Positions 1 through 7,664 of a DNA stretch of 64,000 nucleotides are shown here, piece by piece. Within the stretch, counting starts at the first letter, position 1, and every line of letters starts with the position of its first letter. The DNA is from Tannerellaceae bacterium (GTDB lineage Bacteria; Bacteroidota; Bacteroidia; Bacteroidales; Tannerellaceae), in NCBI GenBank assembly GCA_031271045.1, contig JAISWO010000004.1, forward strand, positions 1 to 64,000, given 5' to 3'. The notes beneath the pieces were generated by a model. It was given only the letters and a program-made list of their open reading frames with translations. It ran no database searches and was not told the DNA's origin. The position numbers were made by a program, and so were the translations under genes.

Positions 1-105
1 ACCCCATGCAACCGCATTCGCTTCTATCTTCGAAGTAAAATTGGCGCTCCACGCCATCAAATCCAAATTTTTTGTCGGGATATAATCCCAATAACGAGTT
101 TTCAT
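1..105 (-). CDS. Hypothetical protein, N-terminal fragment cut by window edge
   Basis: An open frame of 35 codons begins with ATG at 105-103 and runs off the left edge. The visible residues begin MKTRYWDYIP and contain the aromatic-rich segment LDLMAWSANF. This resembles, from memory, the N-terminus of a widespread Bacteroidetes family of unknown function that often carries a fibronectin type III-like domain further on, but too little is visible to assign it. The region directly upstream on the minus strand is the 21-bp repeat array, and no clear promoter was seen between them. Confidence is limited by the short visible length. Confidence 0.5.
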   Translation of the reverse strand, partial: MKTRYWDYIPTKNLDLMAWSANFTSKIEANAVAWG

Positions 106-155
106 TGCTTTTGAAGTTAAATAGTTATGCTAAAACACTTATATGTTGACCGATT

Positions 156-398
156 ACTGACGTCAGTGGAAGCCGTACTGACATCAGTACAGGTCGTACT
201 GACGTCAGTATAAGTCGTACTGATGTCAGTATAGGTCGTACTGACATCAGTACAGGTCGTACTGACGTCAGTATAAGCCGTACTGACGTCAGTATAAGTC
301 GTACTGACATCAGTATAGATCGTACTGACATCAGTATAGATCGTACTGACGTCAGTAAAAGTCGTACTGACGTCAGTATAAGCCGTACTGATGTCAAT
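156..398. repeat. Tandem array, 12 units of 21 bp with palindromic core
   Basis: Twelve units follow one another at an exact 21-bp period. Each has the 12-bp core ACTGACGTCAGT or a one-base variant (ACTGACATCAGT, ACTGATGTCAGT); cores start at 156, 177, 198 and so on to 387. With flanking bases the best units form the 16-bp perfect palindrome GTACTGACGTCAGTAC. The spacer between cores is about 9 bp (such as ATAAGTCGT). The array lies 22 bp beyond the stop codon of the MmcQ-like gene. The same repeat occurs in opposite orientation at 37378-37575. A frame of 7-residue repeats is open across the array but has no sign of being a real gene. Confidence 0.95.
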
Positions 399-420
399 GG
401 ATGGTATATTTTTGCATTTG

Positions 421-792
421 TCATTTATATATGGGTTGATTTAAAATTTCATTTTGAATTTTCTTGCTTAGCGAACAGAAAACCAACTCGTAAGAAACAT
501 CCAGCATTTGTTTCAAAACCGTTTCTGGAACGTTCCCATTTAAAAATACGGAACTCCAATGCGTTTTGTTCAGGTAATATCCGGGAATAATATCATCATA
601 CACATTCCGCAATTCTTCACCCTGTTCCGGCGTATGCTTAACGGAAATAATCGGCCGTCCTTCGTCGTCGTTACCCACCAAAGCAAACATTTTTCCGCGA
701 ACCGCATAACGGATGGCTTCCCATTCCTGTTTGTAATCCTCTTCGGCGCCCTTTTTAGAAAGGCAATGAGGTTGTATAAAATCGTAATTCAT
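421..792 (-). CDS. MmcQ/YjbR family protein
   Basis: The 123-residue product matches the MmcQ/YjbR family (CyaY-like fold, often annotated as DNA-binding; biochemical role not settled). Family-like features are the central segment GKMFALVGNDDEGRPIISVK, the motif PGYYLNKTHW and the C-terminal helix ending LSKKIQNEI. Length is close to the usual 115-125 residues. A GTG start at 813 is possible, but it sits directly against a TATCTTTG -7 element (815-822), so the ATG at 792 (MNYDFIQ) is preferred. The gene is followed by the 21-bp repeat array. A 150-bp near-identical inverted fragment of it lies at 37217-37366. Confidence 0.8.
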   Translation of the reverse strand: MNYDFIQPHCLSKKGAEEDYKQEWEAIRYAVRGKMFALVGNDDEGRPIISVKHTPEQGEELRNVYDDIIPGYYLNKTHWSSVFLNGNVPETVLKQMLDVSYELVFCSLSKKIQNEILNQPIYK

Positions 793-814
793 CCTTCTTA
801 CATTTTGATGCACA

Positions 815-822
815 CAAAGATA
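815..822 (-). promoter_or_regulatory. Bacteroidetes -7 element for the MmcQ-like gene
   Basis: On the minus strand the octamer TATCTTTG matches the TAnnTTTG -7 consensus and lies about 22 bp before the preferred ATG at 792. No convincing TTTG -33 box is visible. The position argues against the GTG start at 813, which would fall at or before the expected transcription start. Confidence 0.45.
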
Positions 823-910
823 GGACTAATTCTTGATTTCGTAACTTTCGCACTGTCTCCATTTTTAGTACAGAGCCTGGGTGAAGTTTCACAGGCACAA
901 ATGTTTTTCG

Positions 911-918
911 TACATTTG
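911..918 (+). promoter_or_regulatory. Bacteroidetes -7 element for the flavodoxin-like reductase
   Basis: TACATTTG at 911-918 fits TAnnTTTG. The expected start site is near 924, giving a leader of about 70 nt before the ATG at 998. A TTTC-like -33 region lies around 884-890 and is weak. Confidence 0.45.
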
Positions 919-997
919 CTCCGGTTAAAAATGAATTACAAGAAATTATAAAGACAAAACAACATAAGAAGTAAAAACTAATAAAAAATCAAGCATC

Positions 998-1633
998 ATG
1001 AAGATCAACAGACGTAATTTCTTAGGAGCCGTCGGAACAGGAACGGCAGCGCTCAGTCTTGAAGCTCTCGGAGCTACTACTACTTTCCACCTTCCGGCAG
1101 ATGAAACAATGGGAACGAATGTCACGGCAGAGGGCAACAAAGTGGTCATCCTCCTGGCACATCCCAACTATGCGCAGTCCGTAGCCAACCGGGCGCTGAT
1201 AGAAGCCGTAAAAGGACTGCCCGGCGTTACGGTCATCGACATCTATGCCGCACCCTTCACGGTCGAAACCTACCGCCAGCCTATCGGCGAAGCATCGACC
1301 CTCGTCTTCCAGTTTCCGTTCCATTGGCTCAGCGCCCCGTCGCAACTGAAAAAATGGTGCGACGAAATCAGCGGCGGCGTGGCGGAATTGATCAAAGGGA
1401 AAAAGCTCCTGGTCGCCACCACCACCGGATCGGAATACGGCGCCTACCGCTCAGGCGGCCGTAACCTGTTTACCCTCGACGAATACCTGCGCCCCTACCA
1501 AGGCTTAGCCAATCATTCGGGCATGGTTTGGCAAACGCCCTTCGTCGTTTATGGAGCCATGCTCCCCACTGCCCGCGCAAGCATCGAAGCAGGAGCCAAA
1601 AGCTATAAAGAAATCATCCAATCGCTTCTTTGA
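998..1633 (+). CDS. Tat-signal flavodoxin-like NAD(P)H oxidoreductase (KefF/MdaB type)
   Basis: The 211-residue product has an N-terminal twin-arginine signal (NRRNFLGAVG at residues 4-13, then a short hydrophobic stretch to about residue 26). A flavodoxin-like quinone reductase domain follows from about residue 45: VVILLAHPNYAQSVANRAL is the FMN-phosphate-binding first strand and loop, then the family segment FQFPFHWLSAPSQLKKWCDE, and TTTGSEYGAY lies near the flavin. Members of this family reduce quinones or act as potassium-efflux ancillary subunits and are normally cytosolic, so the Tat signal is unusual. It is preceded by its own promoter-like element and followed 66 bp later by pfp. Substrate cannot be assigned from sequence. 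Confidence 0.8.
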   Translation: MKINRRNFLGAVGTGTAALSLEALGATTTFHLPADETMGTNVTAEGNKVVILLAHPNYAQSVANRALIEAVKGLPGVTVIDIYAAPFTVETYRQPIGEASTLVFQFPFHWLSAPSQLKKWCDEISGGVAELIKGKKLLVATTTGSEYGAYRSGGRNLFTLDEYLRPYQGLANHSGMVWQTPFVVYGAMLPTARASIEAGAKSYKEIIQSLL

Positions 1634-1699
1634 AAAGAAAACAGCGATATTTGTCCCCGTTTTTGTGACACACCATAATACATTATATAACAAACAGAA

Positions 1700-3346
1700 A
1701 TGACTAAAAGCGCATTACAAATTGCAAGAGCAGCCTATCAGCCCAAAGTGCCCGCTGCATTAAAAGGTATCGTAAAGGCCGTTGAAGGAGAATACACCCA
1801 GTCGGTAGCCGACCAGGAAGACATCAAAGAACTCTTCCCCAATACCTACGGAATGCCCATTATTACCTTCGAAAAGAGTAACGAAAAGAAATCCCTGCCG
1901 GCCATCAACGTCGGAGTGATTCTATCAGGCGGACAGGCCCCGGGAGGGCATAACGTGATAGCCGGACTCTTCGACGGAATCAAAGCCATCCACCCCGACT
2001 CCCGCCTCTACGGTTTCATCTTAGGACCCGGAGGACTGATCGAACACAAGTATATGGAACTGACCGCCGGCATCATCGACGCATACCGCAACACAGGCGG
2101 CTTCGACATGATAGGCTCCGGACGTACCAAACTGGAAACCCGAGCGCAGTTCGACAAAGGACTCGAAATCCTCAAAACGCTCAACATCCAGGCCCTGGTC
2201 ATCATCGGTGGCGACGATTCAAACACCAATGCCTGCGTGCTGGCCGAATACTACAAGTCGATCGACGCCGGCGTCCAAGTGATCGGATGCCCCAAGACCA
2301 TCGACGGCGACCTGAAGAACGAACAAGTCGAAACCTCCTTCGGCTTCGACACCGCCTGCAAAGTCTATTCCGAAGTCATCGGCAATATCGAACGAGACTG
2401 TAACTCGGCGCAGAAATACTGGCATTTCATCAAACTGATGGGACGCTCGGCTTCGCATATCGCCCTGGAATGTGCCCTCCAGACACAACCCAACATCTGC
2501 ATCATCTCCGAAGAAGTAGAAGCCGCCAACCTCTCGCTCGACGACATCGTCACCAATATCGCCACCATCGTCGCCCAGCGTGCCGAAGCAGGCAACAACT
2601 TCGGTACGGTACTCATACCCGAAGGACTGATTGAATTTGTCCCCGCCATGAAACGCCTGATTGCCGAACTGAACGACTACCTGGCCAAGCACGACGCCGA
2701 GTTTAAGATGATCCGCAAAAGCGAACAGCGCACCTACATCATCAGCAAGCTGACAAAGGAAAACTCCGAGCTATACGCCAGCCTGCCCGAAGGCGTAGCC
2801 CGCCAATTGACGCTCGACCGCGACCCTCACGGAAACGTACAGGTATCTCTTATCGAAACCGAAAAACTACTTTCCGAAATGGTCGCCAAGAAACTCTCCG
2901 GATGGAAAAAAGAAGGCAAATACAACGGCAAATTCTCCGCCCTGCACCACTTCTTCGGTTACGAAGGACGTTGCGCCGCACCATCGAATTACGACGCCGA
3001 CTATTGCTACTCGCTGGGTTATACAGCCTCCTGCCTGGTTGCTTCGGGAAGAACCGGCTATATGTCCTCCGTACGCAATACAACGGCTCCGGCCGACAAA
3101 TGGATAGCCGGAGGCATCCCCGTTACCATGATGATGAACATGGAGAAACGTCACGGCGAAATGAAACCGGTCATACAGAAAGCCCTTGTCAAACTCGATG
3201 GCGCTCCCTTCAAGACCTTTGCCGCCCAGCGCAACGAATGGGCGCTGACCACCTCTTACGTCTATCCCGGCCCCATCCAGTACTTCGGCCCTACGGAAGT
3301 CTGCGATGAGCCGACCAAGACGCTCCAATTGGAACAACAGATATAA
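1700..3346 (+). CDS. pfp: Diphosphate--fructose-6-phosphate 1-phosphotransferase
   Basis: The 548-residue product is a long-type PPi-dependent phosphofructokinase, which phosphorylates fructose 6-phosphate reversibly using pyrophosphate. Diagnostic segments are GVILSGGQAPGGHNVI near residue 75, GGDDSNTNA near 172 (an Asp where ATP-dependent enzymes have Gly, typical of PPi use), CPKTIDGDLKN with the catalytic Asp region near 197, and MGRSASHIALE near 248. Length agrees with the roughly 550-residue Bacteroidetes and plant-type enzymes. It is transcribed away from the flanking genes and ends 8 bp before the convergent JAMM gene. It is a central glycolytic enzyme of Bacteroidales. Confidence 0.97.
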   Translation: MTKSALQIARAAYQPKVPAALKGIVKAVEGEYTQSVADQEDIKELFPNTYGMPIITFEKSNEKKSLPAINVGVILSGGQAPGGHNVIAGLFDGIKAIHPDSRLYGFILGPGGLIEHKYMELTAGIIDAYRNTGGFDMIGSGRTKLETRAQFDKGLEILKTLNIQALVIIGGDDSNTNACVLAEYYKSIDAGVQVIGCPKTIDGDLKNEQVETSFGFDTACKVYSEVIGNIERDCNSAQKYWHFIKLMGRSASHIALECALQTQPNICIISEEVEAANLSLDDIVTNIATIVAQRAEAGNNFGTVLIPEGLIEFVPAMKRLIAELNDYLAKHDAEFKMIRKSEQRTYIISKLTKENSELYASLPEGVARQLTLDRDPHGNVQVSLIETEKLLSEMVAKKLSGWKKEGKYNGKFSALHHFFGYEGRCAAPSNYDADYCYSLGYTASCLVASGRTGYMSSVRNTTAPADKWIAGGIPVTMMMNMEKRHGEMKPVIQKALVKLDGAPFKTFAAQRNEWALTTSYVYPGPIQYFGPTEVCDEPTKTLQLEQQI

Positions 3347-3354
3347 GCGCAGCT

Positions 3355-3744
3355 TTATTCCAGCATCTCTTCCGTCACCCTCCCGTCGATAATGCGAAAA
3401 GCCTTTATGACGGGAGGGTGCGTTGCTAATGAGACAATAAGGTATCCTATCTTAGGATCATACGCCAGACGAATATCCTCGACCGAAGGACGGGCCGGCG
3501 AAGCCGGATGGCTATGATAGCAGGCAATGATCTTCCACCCATGCGAGCGAGCGTCTCGAAGTACAAGGAATTGCTCCTGCGGGTCGAAAGAGAAATGTTC
3601 GGGACTATGGTCCGTATTCGTCAACGGATAATGCGCACACACAACATCGCCGGCGCCTGCCAGCAGGCCGCAGGCTTCATTGGGCAACTCATCGTATGCC
3701 TGCCGCAGGATGGCCTCGATTATTTGTTCCGGAATCTTTATCAT
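3355..3744 (-). CDS. JAMM (Mov34/MPN, M67) family metallopeptidase
   Basis: The 129-residue product carries the complete JAMM zinc site: Glu in PNEACGLLAG near residue 23, then HSHPASPARPSVED near residues 77-90 (HxHx7Sx2D). Single-domain bacterial members remove residues after the diglycine of ThiS/MoaD-like sulfur carriers (CysO/Mec+ and HcyS/HcyD systems) or cleave similar isopeptides. It is the third gene of a three-gene unit with a ThiF-like activating enzyme 6 bp upstream and a ThiS-like carrier before that. The carrier ends GGGR, so removal of the terminal Arg is the likely job (inference). Its last 70 bp contain a perfect 12-bp inverted repeat. Confidence 0.9.
   Translation of the reverse strand: MIKIPEQIIEAILRQAYDELPNEACGLLAGAGDVVCAHYPLTNTDHSPEHFSFDPQEQFLVLRDARSHGWKIIACYHSHPASPARPSVEDIRLAYDPKIGYLIVSLATHPPVIKAFRIIDGRVTEEMLE
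3376..3420. terminator. Intragenic 12-bp inverted repeat near the pfp/JAMM convergence
   Basis: CACCCTCCCGTC (3376-3387) and GACGGGAGGGTG (3409-3420) form a perfect 12-bp stem with a 21-nt loop. It lies in the last codons of the JAMM gene, about 30 bp past the pfp stop. It could end pfp transcription, but no T-tract follows on either strand, so termination is only a possibility. Confidence 0.35.
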
Positions 3745-3750
3745 GATGAC

Positions 3751-4569
3751 TTACCCTCTCTTCTTTTTCAATTCACAAACGGCCTGTTCGGCTTCATGCA
3801 GCGTAGTGACTGTGACTGTGGGATGTTCGCCACAGACGGGACATCCTGCGTTGCGACGGATAGGCGTTGTGCGGAAATGCATACTCTTTGCCTGAAAAGA
3901 CAGCAGGCGATTGGTGAGCAATTCGCCCGTTCCGGTCAGGAATTTAAGTGTTTCAGCCGCCTGTATCGTCCCCAGCATACCGGCAATAGCTCCCAGCACA
4001 CCGGCTTGCGAGCACGTCGGAACGGCATTGGGCGGAGGAGGACTGTGGAACGCACACCGGTAGCAAGCCGTTCCGGGCAAATGCGTCAACGTCTGCCCAT
4101 CAAACCTCAGGATCCCTCCATGTGAAAAGGGTTTGCCACTCAATACACAAGCGTCATTTATCAGGAACTTTACAGGAAAGTTATCCGTTCCGTCTACAAT
4201 AAAGTCATAATCTCTGATAATATTGAGCGCATTCTCAGCCGTAAAGAACTCGTTGTAAGCCACGACATGTACGTCGGGATTGAGCCTGTTGATCTTCTCC
4301 TTTGCCGATAGCGCTTTGGGTTTTCCTACGTCCGGCGTGAAATGGATGACTTGCCGCTGGAGGTTACTCAGGTCGACCACGTCGCCATCCATCACGCCCA
4401 ATGTACCTACGCCGGCTGCTGCCAGGTAAAGCAAGACAGGAGCTCCCAGTCCGCCGGCGCCGATGACTAATACTTTTGCCCGGCTTATCCTTTCCTGTCC
4501 TTCCACGCCTATATCCTGTAACAGGATATGACGGCTGTAACGTTCGATCTGGTCCTCGCGGAAGTCCAT
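3751..4569 (-). CDS. ThiF/MoeB/HesA family sulfur-carrier adenylyltransferase
   Basis: This E1-like enzyme of 272 residues would adenylate the C-terminal glycine of a ThiS/MoaD-type carrier. Visible features are the N-terminal RYSRHILLQDIG, the nucleotide-binding GAGGLGAP near residue 38, DxDxxxxSNLQRQ, the DGTDNF motif near residue 128, a candidate catalytic Cys in PTCSQAGVLGA, and two zinc CxxC pairs (CYRC and CPVC). The ATG at 4569 overlaps the carrier gene's stop as TGATG, indicating translational coupling; a TTG one codon upstream is less likely. No rhodanese domain is present, unlike longer MoeB forms. The partner is the adjacent ThiS-like gene rather than a thiamine operon, as no thi genes are nearby. 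Confidence 0.9.
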   Translation of the reverse strand: MDFREDQIERYSRHILLQDIGVEGQERISRAKVLVIGAGGLGAPVLLYLAAAGVGTLGVMDGDVVDLSNLQRQVIHFTPDVGKPKALSAKEKINRLNPDVHVVAYNEFFTAENALNIIRDYDFIVDGTDNFPVKFLINDACVLSGKPFSHGGILRFDGQTLTHLPGTACYRCAFHSPPPPNAVPTCSQAGVLGAIAGMLGTIQAAETLKFLTGTGELLTNRLLSFQAKSMHFRTTPIRRNAGCPVCGEHPTVTVTTLHEAEQAVCELKKKRG

Positions 4570-4778
4570 CAACGTCCTCCCCCCATAAAATAGAGGAAGT
4601 CGACCTCGTCGCCTTCCTTGACGATCGTCTCTTCATACTTTTCGCGAACGATAAATATACCGTTTATCTGCACCGATACCATATCGGGCTGCGATACCTG
4701 ATTCTGCCGGATTAATTCTATCAGCGAAACAGGGAGGCTGATGTCCTGCTCTTCGCCGTTTACGATTACTTTAGCCAT
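4569..4778 (-). CDS. ThiS/MoaD-like sulfur carrier with C-terminal GGGR
   Basis: The 69-residue beta-grasp protein starts MAKVIVNGEEQDI and ends DEVDFLYFMGGGR. ThiS and MoaD normally end exactly at GG, where the thiocarboxylate forms. Here an Arg follows, so the carrier should need trimming before activation, and the JAMM peptidase two genes downstream is the obvious candidate. Similar extra residues are known in HcyS of Wolinella and CysO of Mycobacterium. It heads the cassette and has its own promoter-like sequence. Its product may feed methionine, cysteine or another sulfur acceptor; no acceptor enzyme is in the window. Confidence 0.88.
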   Translation of the reverse strand: MAKVIVNGEEQDISLPVSLIELIRQNQVSQPDMVSVQINGIFIVREKYEETIVKEGDEVDFLYFMGGGR

Positions 4779-4802
4779 TTATTGATTGTTTAGTTACGGA
4801 AG

Positions 4803-4833
4803 CAAAAGTAGAGCATAAAGCAACAGTCGTAAA
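4803..4833 (-). promoter_or_regulatory. Promoter of the sulfur-carrier cassette
   Basis: On the minus strand TACTTTTG (4803-4810) matches TAnnTTTG, and TTTA (4830-4833) lies 19 nt upstream at the -33 position, one base off TTTG. The start site would fall near 4797, giving a short leader before the ATG at 4778. Confidence 0.6.
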
Positions 4834-4885
4834 TACCATAGATATGGTATATTTTACTACATTTACGCCCTCAGAACAAAAAGAT

Positions 4886-5350
4886 ATGAATCAGGAAATT
4901 GTATTAAACGAGCACAACAAGGCGGAATATCCTCCCATGCACACGGCTGAGCATATACTCAACCAGACAATGGTACGCCTGTTCGGATGCGCCCGTTCGC
5001 GCAATGCGCATATTGAGAGAAAAAAGAGCAAATGTGATTACTTCTTGGAAAAAGAACCCGATGCGGAAACAATGGCGGAGGTTGAACGAAGGGTAAACGA
5101 AGTCATCGACCGGCATTTGCCCGTCAACATCGACTTCCTTACGTACGAGGAAGCGGCTACGATTGTCGATCTGAGCAAGCTGCCCGGTAACGTGAGCGAT
5201 ACACTCCGCATCGTCAGGATAGGCGATTACGACGCCTGCGCTTGCATCGGCGACCACGTAAGCAATACGTCCGAGATCGGTCACTTCAAATTCTTAAACT
5301 GCGATTATGCCGACGGGCGCCTGCGTGTGCGCTTCAAGCTGATTGACTAA
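4886..5350 (+). CDS. AlaX-like tRNA editing (tRNA-SAD) domain protein
   Basis: The 154-residue product matches the second additional domain of alanyl/threonyl-tRNA synthetases. Metal-binding motifs are both present: HTAEHIL (HxxxH) near residue 19 and CACIGDHVSNTSEIGHF (CxxxH) near residue 125. Free-standing AlaX proteins hydrolyse mischarged Ser- or Gly-tRNA(Ala), and the GDHV..T.EIG segment is typical. It is shorter than AlaX-M/L forms and has no catalytic aaRS part. The ATG at 4886 is chosen over 4844 because the longer form would begin inside a promoter-like AT-rich stretch (TACATTTA at 4858) and adds no conserved residues. It stops directly against the convergent TPR gene. Confidence 0.82.
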   Translation: MNQEIVLNEHNKAEYPPMHTAEHILNQTMVRLFGCARSRNAHIERKKSKCDYFLEKEPDAETMAEVERRVNEVIDRHLPVNIDFLTYEEAATIVDLSKLPGNVSDTLRIVRIGDYDACACIGDHVSNTSEIGHFKFLNCDYADGRLRVRFKLID

Positions 5351-6184
5351 TTACTTTGTCAGCAGAAGGAGTTCGTCTACGACCTGAGGGTCGTAACCCA
5401 TTTCGAGGGCTTTGCGGAAGTCTGCGGCAGCCGGTCCACGCTCGTACAGCGCCAGTTTTATCTTGCCGCGGAGGACATAGAGGGCGGCGTCGGGGACGGA
5501 TTCGAAGAACACTTTATTGACATCGTTCAGCGCCCTGCCATTTTTACCCATCAGGAAGTAGAGGTCGGCACGGCCTTTGTATAATTGCCATTCGCGGGGC
5601 AGTCGTTCGATAAGGTAGTTGTAGATACGTTCGCTTTCATCGTAATTACCTCGCGTTTTTTCGAGGATGGCGTGTCCCATTCGTCCGTAGAGGGAGGCGT
5701 CGTTTGTTTCCATCATTTTATCGAAGTCTTGTTCGGCCAGGAGGAATTGTTTCTGTTGGATGTAGATCAGTCCCCGGTTGTAAAGCGCTTCTTCGTGGAT
5801 AGGATTATCCAGCAGGAGGAGGTCGTAGTCGTTCAGCGCCTTGTCTGTTTCGCCCATCTCTAAGTAGAGAGAGGCGCGGTTTTCGAGAATCACAGCGTTA
5901 TTGGGCTGGCGGCTGAGAGCGGCGGTATAGGAGACGAGGGCTTCTTCTTTCTTCCCTTGCCGCCGCTGCAAGGTGCCCAGATTGGTCAGGAGGGCATAGT
6001 TGTTCGGGTTGGCCGGTTCGAGCCGGAGAGCTTCTTTCAGGCTCATTTCGGCGGCAAGGAGATCTTCCTTTTCTACGTAGTCATAGCTTTTTCCGATCCA
6101 CTCTTCGTAGGTCTGAGCGAATGACTGCATTGTTCCGCCCCAGATCAGGACGGAGAATGTGAGGATCAAGAGGGAACGTTTCAT
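5351..6184 (-). CDS. Secreted tetratricopeptide-repeat protein
   Basis: A 277-residue protein with a signal peptide (MKRSLLILTFSVLIWGGT, likely cleavage after FAQ near residue 24) and five or six TPR units. Examples of the TPR pattern are EMSLKEALRLEPANPNNYAL, ALVSYTAALSRQPNNAVI and ALNDYDLLLLDNPIHEEALY. No catalytic motif is visible, so it is likely an envelope scaffolding protein. Its ATG overlaps the stop of nfnB by 4 bp (ATGA), so it is probably the last gene of the nfnA-nfnB transcript; a functional link to Nfn is not evident. Confidence 0.85.
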   Translation of the reverse strand: MKRSLLILTFSVLIWGGTMQSFAQTYEEWIGKSYDYVEKEDLLAAEMSLKEALRLEPANPNNYALLTNLGTLQRRQGKKEEALVSYTAALSRQPNNAVILENRASLYLEMGETDKALNDYDLLLLDNPIHEEALYNRGLIYIQQKQFLLAEQDFDKMMETNDASLYGRMGHAILEKTRGNYDESERIYNYLIERLPREWQLYKGRADLYFLMGKNGRALNDVNKVFFESVPDAALYVLRGKIKLALYERGPAAADFRKALEMGYDPQVVDELLLLTK

Positions 6185-7656
6185 AGGCTTGATTGCAATG
6201 CGGCGTCCATAGCTGCGGCTGCCTTGCGTCCATCGCCCATGGCGAGGATGACGGTGGCTCCTCCGCGTACGATGTCACCTCCGGCATAAACGTCGGGGAG
6301 GGCGGACTGCATGGTTACTTCGTTTACAAGGATAGTTCCCCAGCGGCTTATTTCGAGTCCTTTGAAGGTGGTTGGAATAAGGGGGTTGGGCGATACACCT
6401 ACACTGACGATGACTTCGTCTATATTGAGGATTTCGATGGCGCCTTCAACAGGGATGGGGCGTCGTCTGCCGGAGGCGTCGGGTTCGGCCAGTTGCATTT
6501 TCTGAAGGCGCATCCGGCAGACGTGCCCTTGATCGTCGCCGATGTATTCGATGGGGTTGTGGAGGGTGAGGAATTCTATGCCTTCTTCTTTGGCGTGCTT
6601 TATTTCTTCGAGGCGGGCGGGCATTTCTTCTTCGCTGCGGCGGTAGACGATGATAGCCCGTTCGGCGCCCAGGCGGCGGGCGGTGCGTACGGAATCCATG
6701 GCTGTATTTCCTCCTCCTATGACGGCGACGTTCTTTCCCATCCACACGGGGGTATCGCTTTCGGGGTTGGCAGCGTCCATGAGGTTGACGCGCGTCAGGT
6801 ATTCGTTGGAGGACATGACGCCGATGAGGTTTTCGCCGGGGATGTTCATAAAGTTGGGCAGTCCGGCTCCGCTGGCGGCAAAGATACCTTTGAATCCGTC
6901 GGCGAGGAGGTCGTCGCGGGTGATGGTTTTGCCGACGATGCAGTTGTTGACGAACTTGACGCCCATTTGTCGGAGGATGTTTATCTCGACGTCGACGATA
7001 CGGTTGGGGAGGCGAAATTCGGGGATGCCGTATTTCAGTACGCCGCCTATTTCGTGCAGGGCTTCGAAGATGGTTACATCGTATCCTTTCCTGACCATGT
7101 CGCCGGCGAAAGAAAGTCCGGCGGGGCCGGAGCCTATGACGGCTATGCGGAGGTGGTTGGCGGGGGCAATGGCAGGGATGGCGACGGATCCGCTTTCGCG
7201 TTCGTAGTCGGCGGCAAAGCGTTCGAGGTATCCGATGGCTACGGGTTCTTTCTTCATCTTGAGGTGGATGCACTGTGCTTCGCACTGCTTTTCCTGGGGG
7301 CAAACGCGTCCGCAGACGGCAGGAAGAGCGCTGGTTTCCTTCAGGATCCGGGCGGCTTCGATGAAGCGTCCGGCTTCGATATTCTTAATGAAGGTGGGGA
7401 TATGGACACCTACGGGGCATCCGGTCATGCAGGCGGGAGTGGGACAGTCGAGGCAACGGGAGGCTTCGCGCAAGGCTTGCGCGGCGGTTAGTCCGAGGTT
7501 TACTTCTTCTTTGTTGCGGCTGCGGCGGACAGGATCCTGTTCGTTCATGCGTACGCGGGGTATTGCTGCCCGTTCTTTGTTTTTCATGGTTTGGCGGAGT
7601 TCTTCGCGCCAGGGCGCCTGGCGGTTGCAGGCATCTGTATGGTTGGGTTGTTCCAT
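6181..7656 (-). CDS. nfnB: NfnB/GltA-type NADPH-binding flavoprotein (large subunit)
   Basis: The 491-residue product resembles the glutamate synthase small subunit and NfnL. Its N-terminal Fe-S part has CLDCPTPACMTGCPVGV near residue 82 and CGRVCPQEKQCEAQC near 130. An FAD site follows at IGSGPAGLSFAG near 175 and an NADPH site at VIGGGNTAMDS near 315. The next gene upstream encodes the small FAD/NAD subunit, an arrangement typical of NfnAB, the electron-bifurcating NADH-dependent ferredoxin:NADP+ oxidoreductase. The name gltA is often used for the same family, and glutamate synthase activity is excluded neither by sequence nor context, but the paired small subunit favours Nfn. Confidence 0.88.
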   Translation of the reverse strand: MEQPNHTDACNRQAPWREELRQTMKNKERAAIPRVRMNEQDPVRRSRNKEEVNLGLTAAQALREASRCLDCPTPACMTGCPVGVHIPTFIKNIEAGRFIEAARILKETSALPAVCGRVCPQEKQCEAQCIHLKMKKEPVAIGYLERFAADYERESGSVAIPAIAPANHLRIAVIGSGPAGLSFAGDMVRKGYDVTIFEALHEIGGVLKYGIPEFRLPNRIVDVEINILRQMGVKFVNNCIVGKTITRDDLLADGFKGIFAASGAGLPNFMNIPGENLIGVMSSNEYLTRVNLMDAANPESDTPVWMGKNVAVIGGGNTAMDSVRTARRLGAERAIIVYRRSEEEMPARLEEIKHAKEEGIEFLTLHNPIEYIGDDQGHVCRMRLQKMQLAEPDASGRRRPIPVEGAIEILNIDEVIVSVGVSPNPLIPTTFKGLEISRWGTILVNEVTMQSALPDVYAGGDIVRGGATVILAMGDGRKAAAAMDAALQSSL

Positions 7657-7664
7657 CGTGTTTT

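Noticed and set aside
156-398. Possible CRISPR array
   Set aside because: Spacers are only about 9 bp and nearly identical, repeats are 12 bp, and no cas genes are present.
125-424. 99-codon open frame of LTSVRLI-type 7-residue repeats
   Set aside because: It is only the translation of the 21-bp array, which stays in frame because 21 is divisible by three; no family match, start context or promoter.
6193-7491. 432-codon open frame antisense to nfnB
   Set aside because: Shadow of a GC-rich coding sequence; the minus-strand product has complete Fe-S, FAD and NADPH motifs.
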